From Hemibagrus wyckioides (taxonomy: Eukaryota; Chordata; Actinopteri; Siluriformes; Bagridae), in contig NC_080715.1 in the NCBI RefSeq assembly GCF_019097595.1, positions 1,542,073 through 1,606,072 on the forward strand: a DNA stretch of 64,000 nucleotides, written 5' to 3'. A program made the translations under genes and the position numbers. The notes under the pieces are model-generated. The model saw only the letters and a list, made by a program, of their open reading frames with translations, was not told the DNA's origin and made no database searches. Positions 23,344-34,579 of this stretch are shown in pieces (positions within the stretch are counted from its first letter, which is position 1; the number at the start of each line of letters is the position of its first letter).

Positions 23344-24284
23344 GTGTGTGTTAGTGTGTGTTCCAGTGTATTAGTGTGTGTTAGTGTGTGTTCCAGTGTA
23401 TTAGAGTGTGTTAGTGTGTGGTCCAATGTATTAGAGTGTGTTAGTGTGTGTTCCAGTGTATTTGTGTGTGTTAGTGTGTGTTCCAGTGTATTAGAGTGTG
23501 TTAGTGTGTGTTCCAGTGTGTTAGTGTGTGTTCCAGTGTATTAGTGTGTGTTAGTGTGTGTTCCAGTGTATTAGTGTGTGTTTGTGTGTGTTCCAGTGTA
23601 TTAGAGTGTGTGTTAGTGTGTGTTCCAGTGTATTAGAGTGTGTTAGTGTGTGTTCCAGTGTATTAGAGTGTGTTAGTGTGTGTTCCAGTGTATTAGAGTG
23701 TGTTAGTGTGTGTTCTAGTTTATTAGAGTGTGTTAGTGTGTGTTCCAGTGTGTTAGTGTGTGTTCCAGTGTATTAGTGTGTGTTAGTGTGTGTTCCAGTG
23801 TATTAGAGTGTGTTAGTGTGTTCCAGTGTATTAGAGTGTGTTAGTGTGTGTTCCAGTGTATTCGAGTGTGTTAGTGTGTGTTCCAGTGTATTAGAGTGTG
23901 TTAGTGTGTGTTCCAGTGTATTAGAGTGTGTTAGTGTGTGTTCCAGTGTATTAGAGTGTGTTAGTGTGTGTTCCAGTGTATTAGAGTGTGTTAGTGTGTG
24001 TTCTAGTGTATTAGAGTGTGTTAGTGTGTGTTCCAGTGTATTAGTGTGTGTTCTAGTGTATTAGAGTGTGTGTTAGTGTGTGTTCCAGTGTATTAGAGTG
24101 TGTTAGTGTGTGTTCCAGTGTATTAGAGTGTGTTAGTGTGTGTTCCAGTGTATTAGAGTGTGTTAGTGTGTGTTCCAGTGTATTAGAGTGTGTTAGTGTG
24201 TGTTCCAGTGTATTAGAGTGTGTTAGTGTGTGTTCCAGTGTATTAGAGTGTGTTAGTGTGTTCCAGTGTATTAGAGTGTGTTAG
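23344..24284 (+). repeat. Higher-order block in array 2, copy 1
   Basis: Ordered series of variant units. It recurs nearly exactly at 25,448-26,358, with offsets of 2,104 bp for most segments and 2,134 bp around 23,558 because of a one-unit insertion. It includes a G-for-T substitution (GTGTGGTCCAATG near 23,420), which is shared at 25,524. Confidence 0.8.
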
Positions 24285-25447
24285 TGTGTGTTCCAGTCTG
24301 TTAGTGTGTGTTCTAGTGTATTAGAGTGTGTTAGTGTGTGTTCCAGTGTATTTGTGTGTTAGTGTGTGTTCCAGTGTATTAGAGTGTGTTAGTGTAAGTT
24401 CCAGTGTATTAGAGTGTGTTAGTGTGTGTTCCAGTGTATTAGTGTGTTAGTGTGTGATCCAGTGTATTAGTGTGTGTTAGTGTGTGTTCCAGTGTATTAG
24501 AGTGTGTTAGTGTAAGTTCCAGTGTATTAGAGTGTGTTAGTGTGTGTTCCAGTGTATTAGAGTGTGTTAGTGTGTGTTCCAGTGTATTTGTGTGTTAGTG
24601 TGTGTTCCAGTGTATTAGAGTGTGTTAGTGTGTGTTCCAGTGTATTAGTGTGTTAGTGTGTGTTCCAGTGTATTAGTGTGTGTTAGTGTGTGTTCCAGTG
24701 TATTAGAGTGTGTTAGTGTAAGTTCCAGTGTATTAGAGTGTGTTAGTGTGTGTTCCAGTGTATTAGAGTGTGTTAGTGTAAGTTCCAGTGTATTAGAGTG
24801 TGTTAGTGTGTGTTCCAGTGTATTAGTGTGTTAGTGTGTGTTCCAGTGTATTAGATTGTGTTAGTGTGTGTTCCTGTGTATTAGTGTGTTAGTGTGTGTT
24901 GCAGTGTATTAGTGTGTGTTAGTGTGTGTTCCAGTGTATTATTGTGTGTTAGTGTGTGTTCCAGTGTGTTAGTGTGTGTTCCAGTGTATTTTTGTGTGTG
25001 TTAGTGTGTGTTCCAGTGTATTAGTGTGTGTTTGTGTGTGTTCCAGTGTATTAGTGTGTGTTAGTGTGTGTTCCAGTGTATTAGAGTGTGTTAGTGTGTG
25101 TTCCCGTCTGTTATTGTGTGTTCTAGTGTATTAGAGTGTGTGTTAGTGTGTGTTCCAGTGTATTAGTGTGTGTTAGTGTGTGTTCCAGTGTATTAGAGTG
25201 TGTTAGTGTGTGTTCCAATGTATTAGAGTGTGTTAGTGTGTGTTCCAGTGTATTTGTGTGTGTTAGTGTGTGTCCCAGTGTGTTAGTGTGTGTTCCAGTG
25301 TATTAGTGTGTGTTAGTGTGTGTTCCAGTGTATTAGTGTGTGTTTGTGTGTGTTCCAGTGTATTAGTGTGTGTTAGTGTGTGTTCCAGTGTATTAGAGTG
25401 TGTTAGTGTGTGTTCCCGTCTGTTATTGTGTGTTCTAGTGTATTAGA

Positions 25448-26358
25448 GTGTGTGTTAGTGTGTGTTCCAGTGTATTAGTGTGTGTTAGTGTGTGTTCCAG
25501 TGTATTAGAGTGTGTTAGTGTGTGGTCCAATGTATTAGAGTGTGTTAGTGTGTGTTCCAGTGTATTTGTGTGTGTTAGTGTGTGTTCCAGTGTATTAGAG
25601 TGTGTTAGTGTGTGTTCCAGTGTGTTAGTGTGTGTTCCAGTGTATTAGTGTGTGTTAGTGTGTGTTCCAGTGTATTAGTGTGTGTTAGTGTGTGTTCCAG
25701 TGTATTAGTGTGTGTTTGTGTGTGTTCCAGTGTATTAGAGTGTGTGTTAGTGTGTGTTCCAGTGTATTAGAGTGTGTTAGTGTGTGTTCCAGTGTATTAG
25801 AGTGTGTTAGTGTGTGTTCTAGTTTATTAGAGTGTGTTAGTGTGTGTTCCAGTGTGTTAGTGTGTGTTCCAGTGTATTAGTGTGTGTTAGTGTGTGTTCC
25901 AGTGTATTAGAGTGTGTTAGTGTGTTCCAGTGTATTAGAGTGTGTTAGTGTGTGTTCCAGTGCATTAGAGTGTGTTAGTGTGTGTTCCAGTGTATTAGAG
26001 TGTGTTAGTGTGTGTTCCAGTGTATTAGAGTGTGTTAGTGTGTGTTCCAGTGTATTAGAGTGTGTTAGTGTGTGTTCCAGTGTATTAGAGTGTGTTAGTG
26101 TGTGTTCTAGTGTATTAGAGTGTGTTAGTGTGTGTTCCAGTGTATTAGTGTGTGTTCTAGTGTATTAGAGTGTGTGTTAGTGTGTGTTCCAGTGTATTAG
26201 AGTGTGTTAGTGTGTGTTCCAGTGTATTAGAGTGTGTTAGTGTGTGTTCCAGTGTATTAGAGTGTGTTAGTGTGTGTTCCAGTGTATTAGAGTGTGTTAG
26301 TGTGTGTTCCAGTGTATTAGAGTGTGTTAGTGTGTTCCAGTGTATTAGAGTGTGTTAG
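25448..26358 (+). repeat. Higher-order block in array 2, copy 2
   Basis: Second copy of the 23,344-24,284 block. The 25,914-26,358 part also recurs at 28,508-28,952 (offset 2,594 bp), including a shared GTGCATTAG variant (near 25,960 and 28,556) that copy 1 lacks. This orders the duplications: copy 2 and copy 3 share a later common ancestor. Confidence 0.8.
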
Positions 26359-26439
26359 TGTGTGTTCCAGTGTATTAGAGTGTGTTAGTGTGTGTTCCAG
26401 TGTATTAGAGTGTGTTAGTGTGTTCCAGTGTATTAGAGT

Positions 26440-26664
26440 GTGTTAGTGTGTTCCAGTGTATTAGAGTGTGTTAGTGTGTGTTCCAGTGTATTAGAGTGTG
26501 TTAGTGTGTGTTCTAGTGTATTAGAGTGTGTCAGTGTGTGTTCCAGTGTATTAGAGTGTGTTAGTGTGTGTTCCAGTGTATTTGTGTGTGTTAGTGTGTG
26601 TTCCAGTGTATTTGTGTGTGTTAGTGTGTGTTCCAGTGTGTTAGTGTGTGTTCCAGTGTATTAG
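26440..26664 (+). repeat. 225-bp cassette in array 2, copy 1 of 3
   Basis: Identical in unit order to 27,248-27,472 and 27,820-28,044 (offsets 808 and 572 bp). Each copy has a TCTAGTG unit, a GTGTGTCAGTG unit and two TTTGTG units in the same order. The sequence following copy 1 (26,628-26,864) recurs at 29,437-29,673. Confidence 0.82.
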
Positions 26665-27247
26665 TGTGTGTTAGTGTTTGTTCCAGTGTATTAGTGTGTG
26701 TTTGTGTGTGTTCCAGTGTATTAGAGTGTGTTAGTGTGTGTTCCAATGTATTAGTGTGTGTTTGTGTGTGTTCCAGTGTATTAGAGTGTGTTAGTGTGTG
26801 TTCCAATGTATTAGAGTGTGTTAGTGTGTGTTCCAGTCTGTTAGTGTGTGTTCTAGTGTATTAGTGTGTGTTAGTGTGTGTTCCAGTGTATTAGAGTGTG
26901 TTAGTGTGTTCCAGTGTATTAGAGTGTGTTATTGTGTGTTCCAGTGTATTAGAGTGTGTTAGTGTGTGTTCCAGTGTATTAGAGTGTGTTAGTGTGTTCC
27001 AGTGTATTAGAGTGTGTTAGTGTGTTCCAGTGTATTAGAGTGTGTTATTGTGTGTTCCAGTGTATTAGAGTGTGTTAGTGTGTGTTCCAGTGTATTAGAG
27101 TGTGTTAGTGTGTTCCAGTGTATTAGAGTGTGTTAGTGTGTGTTCCAGTGTATTAGAGTGTGTTAGTGTGTGTTCCAGTGTATTAGAGTGTGTTAGTGTG
27201 TGTTCCAGTGTATTAGAGTGTGTTAGTGTGTTCCAGCGTATTAGAGT

Positions 27248-27472
27248 GTGTTAGTGTGTTCCAGTGTATTAGAGTGTGTTAGTGTGTGTTCCAGTGTATT
27301 AGAGTGTGTTAGTGTGTGTTCTAGTGTATTAGAGTGTGTCAGTGTGTGTTCCAGTGTATTAGAGTGTGTTAGTGTGTGTTCCAGTGTATTTGTGTGTGTT
27401 AGTGTGTGTTCCAGTGTATTTGTGTGTGTTAGTGTGTGTTCCAGTGTGTTAGTGTGTGTTCCAGTGTATTAG
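27248..27472 (+). repeat. 225-bp cassette in array 2, copy 2 of 3
   Basis: Second copy of the 26,440-26,664 cassette, with the same variant order. It is followed by a different flank, in which the array re-enters TTTGTG units near 27,553. Confidence 0.8.
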
Positions 27473-27819
27473 TGTGTGTTAGTGTTTGTTCCAGTGTATT
27501 AGTGTGTGTTAGTGTGTGTTCCAGTGTATTAGAGTGTGTTAGTGTGTTCCAGTGTATTTGTGTGTGTTAGTGTGTGTTCCAGTGTATTTGTGTGTGTTAG
27601 TGTGTGTTCCAGTGTGTTAGTGTGTGTTCCAGTGTATTAGTGTGTGTTAGTGTTTGTTCCAGTGTATTAGTGTGTGTTAGTGTGTGTTCCAGTGTATTAG
27701 AGTGTGTTAGTGTGTTCCAGTGTATTAGAGTGTGTTATTGTGTGTTCCAGTGTATTAGAGTGTGTTAGTGTGTGTTCCAGTGTATTAGAGTGTGTTAGTG
27801 TGTTCCAGTGTATTAGAGT

Positions 27820-28044
27820 GTGTTAGTGTGTTCCAGTGTATTAGAGTGTGTTAGTGTGTGTTCCAGTGTATTAGAGTGTGTTAGTGTGTGTTCTAGTGTA
27901 TTAGAGTGTGTCAGTGTGTGTTCCAGTGTATTAGAGTGTGTTAGTGTGTGTTCCAGTGTATTTGTGTGTGTTAGTGTGTGTTCCAGTGTATTTGTGTGTG
28001 TTAGTGTGTGTTCCAGTGTGTTAGTGTGTGTTCCAGTGTATTAG
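27820..28044 (+). repeat. 225-bp cassette in array 2, copy 3 of 3
   Basis: Third copy of the 26,440-26,664 cassette, 572 bp after copy 2. It shows the same TCTAGTG, GTCAGTG and paired TTTGTG variants. Confidence 0.8.
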
Positions 28045-28285
28045 TGTGTGTTAGTGTTTGTTCCAGTGTATTAGTGTGTGTTTGTGTGTGTTCCAGTGTA
28101 TTAGAGTGTGTTAGTGTGTGTTCCAGTGTGTTAGAGTGTGTTAGTGTGTGTTCCAGTGTATTTGTGTGTGTTAGTGTGTGTTCCAGTGTATTAGTGTGTG
28201 TTAGTGTGTCTTCCAGTGTGTTAGTGTGTGTTCCAGTGTATTTGTGTGTGTTAGTGTGTGTTCCAGTGCATGAGAGTGTGTTATT

Positions 28286-28952
28286 GTGTTTTCCAGTGTG
28301 TTAGTGTGTGTTATTGTGTGTTCCAGTGTATTAGAGTGTGTTAGTGTGTGTTCCAGTGTATTAGAGTGTGTTAGTGTGTGTTCCAGTGTATTAGAGTGTG
28401 TTAGTGTGTGTTCTAGTTTATTAGAGTGTGTTAGTGTGTGTTCCAGTGTGTTAGTGTGTGTTCCAGTGTATTAGTGTGTGTTAGTGTGTGTTCCAGTGTA
28501 TTAGAGTGTGTTAGTGTGTTCCAGTGTATTAGAGTGTGTTAGTGTGTGTTCCAGTGCATTAGAGTGTGTTAGTGTGTGTTCCAGTGTATTAGAGTGTGTT
28601 AGTGTGTGTTCCAGTGTATTAGAGTGTGTTAGTGTGTGTTCCAGTGTATTAGAGTGTGTTAGTGTGTGTTCCAGTGTATTAGAGTGTGTTAGTGTGTGTT
28701 CTAGTGTATTAGAGTGTGTTAGTGTGTGTTCCAGTGTATTAGTGTGTGTTCTAGTGTATTAGAGTGTGTGTTAGTGTGTGTTCCAGTGTATTAGAGTGTG
28801 TTAGTGTGTGTTCCAGTGTATTAGAGTGTGTTAGTGTGTGTTCCAGTGTATTAGAGTGTGTTAGTGTGTGTTCCAGTGTATTAGAGTGTGTTAGTGTGTG
28901 TTCCAGTGTATTAGAGTGTGTTAGTGTGTTCCAGTGTATTAGAGTGTGTTAG
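28286..28952 (+). repeat. Higher-order block in array 2, copy 3 (partial)
   Basis: Partial third copy. It matches 25,890-26,358 at an offset of 2,594 bp and carries the same GTGCATTAG variant at about 28,556. Its left part (28,286-28,474) repeats the 25,760-25,880 type of unit order with the TCTAGTTTATTAG variant. Confidence 0.72.
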
Positions 28953-30478
28953 TGTGTGTTCCAGTCTGTTAGTGTGTGTTCTAGTGTATTAGTGTGTGTT
29001 AGTGTGTGTTCCAGTGTATTAGAGTGTGTTAGTGTGTTCCAGTGTATTAGAGTGTGTTAGTGTGTGTTCCAGTGTATTAGAGTGTGTTAGTGTGTGTTCC
29101 AGTGTATTAGAGTGTGTTAGTGTGTGTTCCAGTGTATTAGAGTGTGTTAGTGTGTGTTCCAGTGTATTAGAGTGTGTTAGTGTGTGTTACAGTGTATTAG
29201 AGTGTGTGGTGTGTGTTACAGTGTATTAGAGTGTGTTAGTGTGTTACAGTGTATTAGAGTGTGTTAGTGTGTTCCAGTGTGTTAGTGTGTGTTCCAGTGT
29301 ATTATTGTGTTAGTGTAAGTTCCAGTGTATTAGAGTGTGTTAGTGTGTGTTCCAGTGTATTTGTGTGTGTTAGTGTTTGTTCCAGTGTATTTGTGTGTGT
29401 TAGTGTGTGTTCCAGTGTATTTGTGTGTGTTAGTGTGTGTTCCAGTGTGTTAGTGTGTGTTCCAGTGTATTAGTGTGTGTTAGTGTTTGTTCCAGTGTAT
29501 TAGTGTGTGTTTGTGTGTGTTCCAGTGTATTAGAGTGTGTTAGTGTGTGTTCCAATGTATTAGTGTGTGTTTGTGTGTGTTCCAGTGTATTAGAGTGTGT
29601 TAGTGTGTGTTCCAATGTATTAGAGTGTGTTAGTGTGTGTTCCAGTCTGTTAGTGTGTGTTCTAGTGTATTAGCGTGTGTTATTGTGTGTCCCAGTGTAT
29701 TTGTGTGTTTTAGTGTGTGTTCCAGTGTATTATTGTGTGTTAGTGTGTGTTCTAGTGTATTAGAGTGTGTTAGTGTGTGTTCCAGTGTATTAGAGTGTGT
29801 TAGTGTGTGTTCCAGTGTATTAGAGTGTGTTAGTGTGTTCCAGTGTATTAGAGTGTGTTAGTGTGTGTTCCAGTGTATTAGAGTGTGTTAGTGTGTGTTC
29901 CAGTGTATTAGAGTGTGTTAGTGTGTGTTCCAGTGTATTAGAGTGTGTTAGTGTGTGTTCTAGTGTATTAGAGTGTGTTAGTGTGTGTTCCAGTGTATTA
30001 GAGTGTGTTAGTGTGTGTTCCAGTGTATTAGAGTGTGTTAGTGTGTGTTCCAGTGTATTAGAGTGTGTTAGTGTGTGTTCCAGTGTATTAGAGTGTGTTA
30101 GTGTGTGTTCCAGTGTATTAGTGTGTGTTAGTGTGTGTTCCAGTGTATTAGAGTGTGTTAGTGTGTGTTCCAGTGTATTAGAGTGTGTTAGTGTGTGTTC
30201 CAGTGTATTTGAGTGTGTTAGTGCGTGTTCCAGTGTATTAGAGTGTGTTAGTGTGTGTTCCAGTGTATTAGAGTGTGTTAGTGTGTGTTCCAGTCTATTA
30301 GAATGTGTTAGTGTGAGTTATTGTGTGTTACCGTGTCTTAGTGTGTGTTAGAGTGGGTTAGTGTGTGTGTGCATCTCCTAACATTAATACCAACACGTGT
30401 TGTATCTGTGAGATAAAGTCACATACACAAGCAGTTTAAGTCTAGTGTAAATAACTGTGCTGAGGGGCAACACAACCT

Positions 30479-30559
30479 CACACACACACACACATATTCT
30501 CTGCTCTTTGCTTAATTTGTCTAAATACCCGATGTGTAATTACAACCCCCCCACCCCGC

Positions 30560-30586
<27 letters not shown>
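30479..30586. repeat. Two (CA)n microsatellites next to array 2
   Basis: (CA)n at 30,479-30,494 and a longer (AC)n at 30,560-30,586 preceded by a C-rich run. Simple microsatellites immediately beyond the end of array 2. Confidence 0.95.
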
Positions 30587-30591
<5 letters not shown>

Positions 30592-30654
30592 AAGCTACGG
30601 CTCTAAATGTGATTTGTCTAAATATCCCATTTGTCATTACATCCCACACACACA

Positions 30655-31245
30655 CAAAAGTTTTTGTAAGTTGTATATATGAATTTGTAGTTTGTATGTT
30701 AGTAAATTTGTTTAGTAAATTTGTACATTTCATGTAAAGTTGTAAGAACATTTGCAAGCTGCAAGTTGTGAATAAAATTTCATGTTGTAAGTAAAGTTGT
30801 AAAGTTATTATTTATGTTTTTAAGTAAAGCTTTAAATTGAAGCTGCATGTTGTAAGTAAGGTTTTTAGTAAATCCTTTGTGATTTGAGTGTTGTAATTAA
30901 TCTTCTATATTATAAAAAAATGTAAGTAAATCTGTATGTTTTAAGTAAAGTATAAAGTAAAGTGTAAGTTTAAGTAAAGTGTAAATTATTTAAATTGTTT
31001 TCTTGACTGAATTGTGAGTAAAGCTGTATGTTGTTTGTTAGAATTCAAGTTGTATGTTCTATTTTGTAAGTAAAGTTCTTTGTTGTAAAATTATAATTTA
31101 TTTTATTAAAGTTGTATCATGTAAGTAAAGTTATAATCTGTATGTTGAAATTAAACTTTGTGTTCTATTGTTGGAAGTAAAGTTATAGGTTTTTAGTAAA
31201 AATCTACAAAATTCTACAAGCAAATTATTCAAAGTTCTAAGAAAG
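30655..31245 (+). repeat. AT-rich degenerate tandem repeat, motif GTAAGTAAAG
   Basis: About 590 bp in which TTGTAAGTAAAGTTG-like pieces recur many times at irregular spacing, for example near 30,797, 30,853, 30,922, 30,941, 30,974, 31,067 and 31,119. TTGTATGT and TTTAAGTAAAG variants are interspersed. It looks like an old, heavily mutated short-period minisatellite. No ORF of note crosses it. Confidence 0.6.
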
Positions 31246-32518
31246 TATATAGAAGTAACTCCTTTTTTCTATATATTTTTTCTAAAAATACTTTTTTTTA
31301 CGTTTCCATCAGAGCAGGAGGGTTCGACTGGAGTGCTCGTGGTGCTCTGGCTGGTTTTTGTCCCTCTGACATTAGCGATCATGGCCAGGGGGAAGGAGGA
31401 GGTGGTATGTGTGGAGGATGGCTTTTTGAGAAGCTTGATGTTGTAGCTATTGGCTTCTAAAACACGAGAAGGACAGAAGGCAAACATTTTGCAGTCCGAA
31501 CCTGCTCGGCATGAGCGACCTCGGAATTCATTAATCGTGCAGTTGATCAAAACAATTAAATGATGGCTCTTATAAATGAAAATATTTAGGGATTAAGGTG
31601 TGTTTGATATTAAACTTGATTGATATTTGCTGTCCTAACAATACAGATAAAGGCCTTCATGTTGGTGCTGAAGGAAAATATTTTCATGGTTTGGATAAAA
31701 GCTAGGTAATTCGGGGAAGTCAACAGTTACAGGTTTGTGTGATGAGTGGAATGAACGGATTCCCTCGAGGCATTCCTGTTATAAAATCCTGATAATCTCT
31801 TTGTTTTTCCCTCTCTATCTTTACTGGCTCAGCTTGTGCATATCTGGCTTCAACAAAACCCTGCAGCTAATTTAATGCCTTCACAACTAGTTCCAGAAGC
31901 GATACATTATCCACTGAAGACCTTTTCGGTGAAAAGATTCACTTTCCCAACATGCATCACTTCAGGCAGGAAAGGATTACTCCTTATTCATACTCTTATC
32001 AATGGCTTACATTTTCTCTAAAATAAAAACATTGAAATATGAGGACTAGAGGAATTTGATCAAACATGTTTTGGTGTATTTTTTATTGTTATATGTTTAA
32101 CACACCTGAGCAGGTAATCGGAAGAGTGGGTTTGCTCTCTAAACATGCGCTACAGGGAAGGAGCTGCTTGCTGTGACAGAACCGCTTTGTCGGAATCGTC
32201 CGAGGCTCCTGAGTGCCGCTGCTCACTTTAGCGTTAGGAGAATCCTGATTGTGCCTTGGGCAAGACGGCAAAACTGCCCTAGACTGAGGGTAGGAAGGAA
32301 GGTCTTTATCCTCCCCATCATGCAGAGTGACACTAGCCAATTACCCGTGTCTGCTAGCACACTTAGCTTCTGCTTGGTGTTGAATAGACTCCCAGGAAAA
32401 AAAGTGATAGCTTTCATTATCTCAGATTTGTGTTACAGGGGATGTTTAGCTACTCTGTAAAAAAAACCATAAAAAAACCCCCAGAAAAATTAACAATATC
32501 ATTACACATGTTTTTATA
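31246..32518. other. Low-copy sequence, no confident gene
   Basis: No tandem structure. One cysteine-containing open frame of 93 codons on the minus strand (31,269-31,550) is discussed as a weak exon candidate in the findings. The other frames are short and overlap antisense to each other. I see no clear splice-bounded coding segment. Confidence 0.5.
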
Positions 32519-32947
32519 CACTATATTGCCAAAAGTTTTGGGATGTCAGCCTTCACATGCACATGAATGTAATATGGAGTTGTCCCGCCCTTTACAGCTA
32601 TAACAGCTTCAACTCTTCTGAGAAGGCTTTCCACAAGGTTTAGGAGTGTGTTTATGGGAAAAAGGTGTTCTATGGGTTTGAGGTCAAGTTCCTCCACACC
32701 AAACTCACTCATCCATGTCTTTATGGACCTTGCTTTGGTCATTGGTGTGCAGTCATGTTGGAACAGGAAGGGGTCATCCCCAAACTGTTTCCACAAAGAG
32801 CATGAAATTGTCCAAAATGTCTTGGTATGAAGCTGAAGCATTAAGAGTTCCTTTCACTGGAACTAAGGGGCCGAGCCCAACCCCTGAAAAACAACACCTG
32901 AACTCAATGATCTGGAGGGGTGTCCCAATACTTTTGCCAGTATAGTG
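32519..32947 (-). mobile_element. Internally deleted Tc1/mariner element with TIRs
   Basis: A 429-bp element with terminal inverted repeats: CACTATATTGCCAAAAG at the left, and at the right the reverse complement of CACTATACTGGCAAAAG. TA dinucleotides flank it at 32,517-32,518 and 32,948-32,949, as expected for Tc1/mariner insertion. Read on the minus strand it keeps the C-terminal half of the transposase: GLGPLVPVKGTLNAS, then DDPFLFQHDC, WMSEFGVEELD, KPIEH and INTLLNLVESL. The DDE second D (in QHD) and the E (in PIEH) survive, but only 27 residues separate them, not the 34 usual for Tc1, because a short stretch before PIEH is lost. The DNA-binding domain and the first catalytic D are deleted, and a frameshift separates the two halves. 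It is a non-autonomous, dead copy. Confidence 0.92.
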
Positions 32948-32949
32948 TA

Positions 32950-34270
32950 TGTGGAGCATCAGCTGTACATGTCCCTGACCAATCAGAATCCAGAAAGTGT
33001 AGTCTTGTGTAGTTTTGATATCCACCATTTGAGATGTAACACCAGCAAGGCTATAGGAGCTGGTACGCTGATTAGTGACCACGTAACACCTGCTCAGCGG
33101 TGGTCCAGCTGAATTCACACAATTACTGCTGCACTCACATCATTACACAAAAGCACCGTTTCCCTAGTTATCAATGCTTTATATTCACCCTCGGGTTCCT
33201 GGCATGCAGACTCATTGTTAATGTGTGTGTGTGTGTGTGTGTGTGTCTTACACACCTGCCTGCTGTTTCCTCATAAACCACCCCAGAAACCTGTGCTGGA
33301 CTGAGCAGGTGATTTATGACTTTAATTAGAGACACGGAATCTGTCAGGACAGGCTTTAACACCGCACTTTATAAACCTTTATGCTGTTAAACACCACAGC
33401 TTCACAGATTTAACCCTCTCAGACCTGCCGACCTGCTGGGGGACAAATTCCATGTAATGCTAGCTCCTTTGCATGAGTTGGGTCATGTTTCCTGCTAATT
33501 GTGCCATCAACCTACCAAACTTTGGTTGCCTAGAGTACTCTAAAGTGTACATCTTCTGTAAATCCTGTGTCCATATTCCTGCATGTACAACTCTTATATA
33601 GAAAACTGTAAGAGATCTGATTAGCCATCTACATACACAGAGTAATCTGATTACTGAACTATATCCAGGTGGATTTATCAATGTTCTGACTTCAGCTATT
33701 AGACTGTGATGTTTACAGTGAAATAATCAGATAACAAACAAATTCTCATCGTTGGGGTGCATGAGAATGTCCTTAACAGCTCTGTTTGCATGCTAATACA
33801 GCTAATAAAATGTTATGTGCTAATATATATATATATACGTAATATTTCATTAATGTTGTTAGAAAGCCATTAGTGCTTCGCCCATAATCATGAGTTTGCG
33901 GTTGTCATGGTAACACAGACACTAAACCCTGTTCATTCTTGAACTTCAAAGTGATGCATGAATTGGATTTTGCTGGTTCACACGCATTAACACACACGTA
34001 CATACACACACACACACACACACACAGGGTGTGGCTGCGATTAGCAATCTATCGTTAACATTCATTTAATCACTAAGTTTGGCAAATAATGATGGAGGGT
34101 GCGTTTTTGTGTTTTCTGCACAGACACAGGAACAGACGTGGCTCCTGTTAAGGAAGTGCTAGACATGCATACACACACACACACTATGACCACACACTAT
34201 TGGGATCTTACACCAAACAATTCACCATGAACTGCAACTCACAGCAAACATAAGTAAAGTCAGGTGGAAG

Positions 34271-34301
<31 letters not shown>

Positions 34302-34375
34302 CAATTGAGCTCTACTGCACATCTGATTCAGTCTGTCTGCTTCTTGTGGTGTGGCAGGGTGGAGCAAGTGACCTC

Positions 34376-34378
<3 letters not shown>
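32950..34378. other. Low-copy sequence with several microsatellites; no gene
   Basis: Contains (TG)n at 33,222-33,246, (TA)n at 33,821-33,838, (AC)n at 34,004-34,026, a short (CA)n near 34,170-34,184 and (GT)n at 34,271-34,297. A GACCAATCAGAATCCAGAA piece near 32,977 resembles a fragment of a common fish repeat. No credible coding segment. Confidence 0.6.
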
Positions 34379-34460
<82 letters not shown>

Positions 34461-34531
34461 CTGTCCCCCAGCCCCCTCACATTCCTATGATTTACATCAT
34501 CAAAGAAACTTTGGGCCACCACATCAGACCT

Positions 34532-34579
<48 letters not shown>
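34379..34579. repeat. Compound microsatellite pair forming an inverted repeat
   Basis: (GT)n at 34,379-34,405 runs straight into (GA)n at 34,405-34,460. After about 73 bp, (TC)n at 34,534-34,563 runs into (AC)n at 34,563-34,579. The second compound tract is the reverse complement of the first in the same order, so the two can pair as a long hairpin stem around the intervening spacer. Confidence 0.9.

Larger units (their letters stand above)
22484..30371 (+). repeat. Minisatellite array 2, same 30-bp family as array 1
   Basis: Tandem array of the same G/T-rich unit as array 1, with the TTCCAGTGTATTAG core. It begins with degenerate units that read CCATTATATTAG and are often missing GT pairs (22,484-22,720). 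It becomes regular 30-bp units with interspersed 28-bp units, and ends in diverged units (TGTGAGTTATTGTGTG, TTACCGTG) at about 30,300-30,371. The GTAAGT variant is much rarer here than in array 1, while GTGTTAGTGTGTG joints are commoner. The two arrays are therefore related but were amplified separately. No coding interpretation is supported. Confidence 0.97.

Noticed and set aside
1..30371. Telomeric or subtelomeric repeat
   Set aside because: The unit contains TTAG but not TTAGGG, and there are no vertebrate telomere runs. A subtelomeric position cannot be shown.
32173..32460. 95-codon plus-strand frame next to the Tc1 element
   Set aside because: Overlapped by two minus-strand frames of similar length, with no recognisable motif and no splice context.
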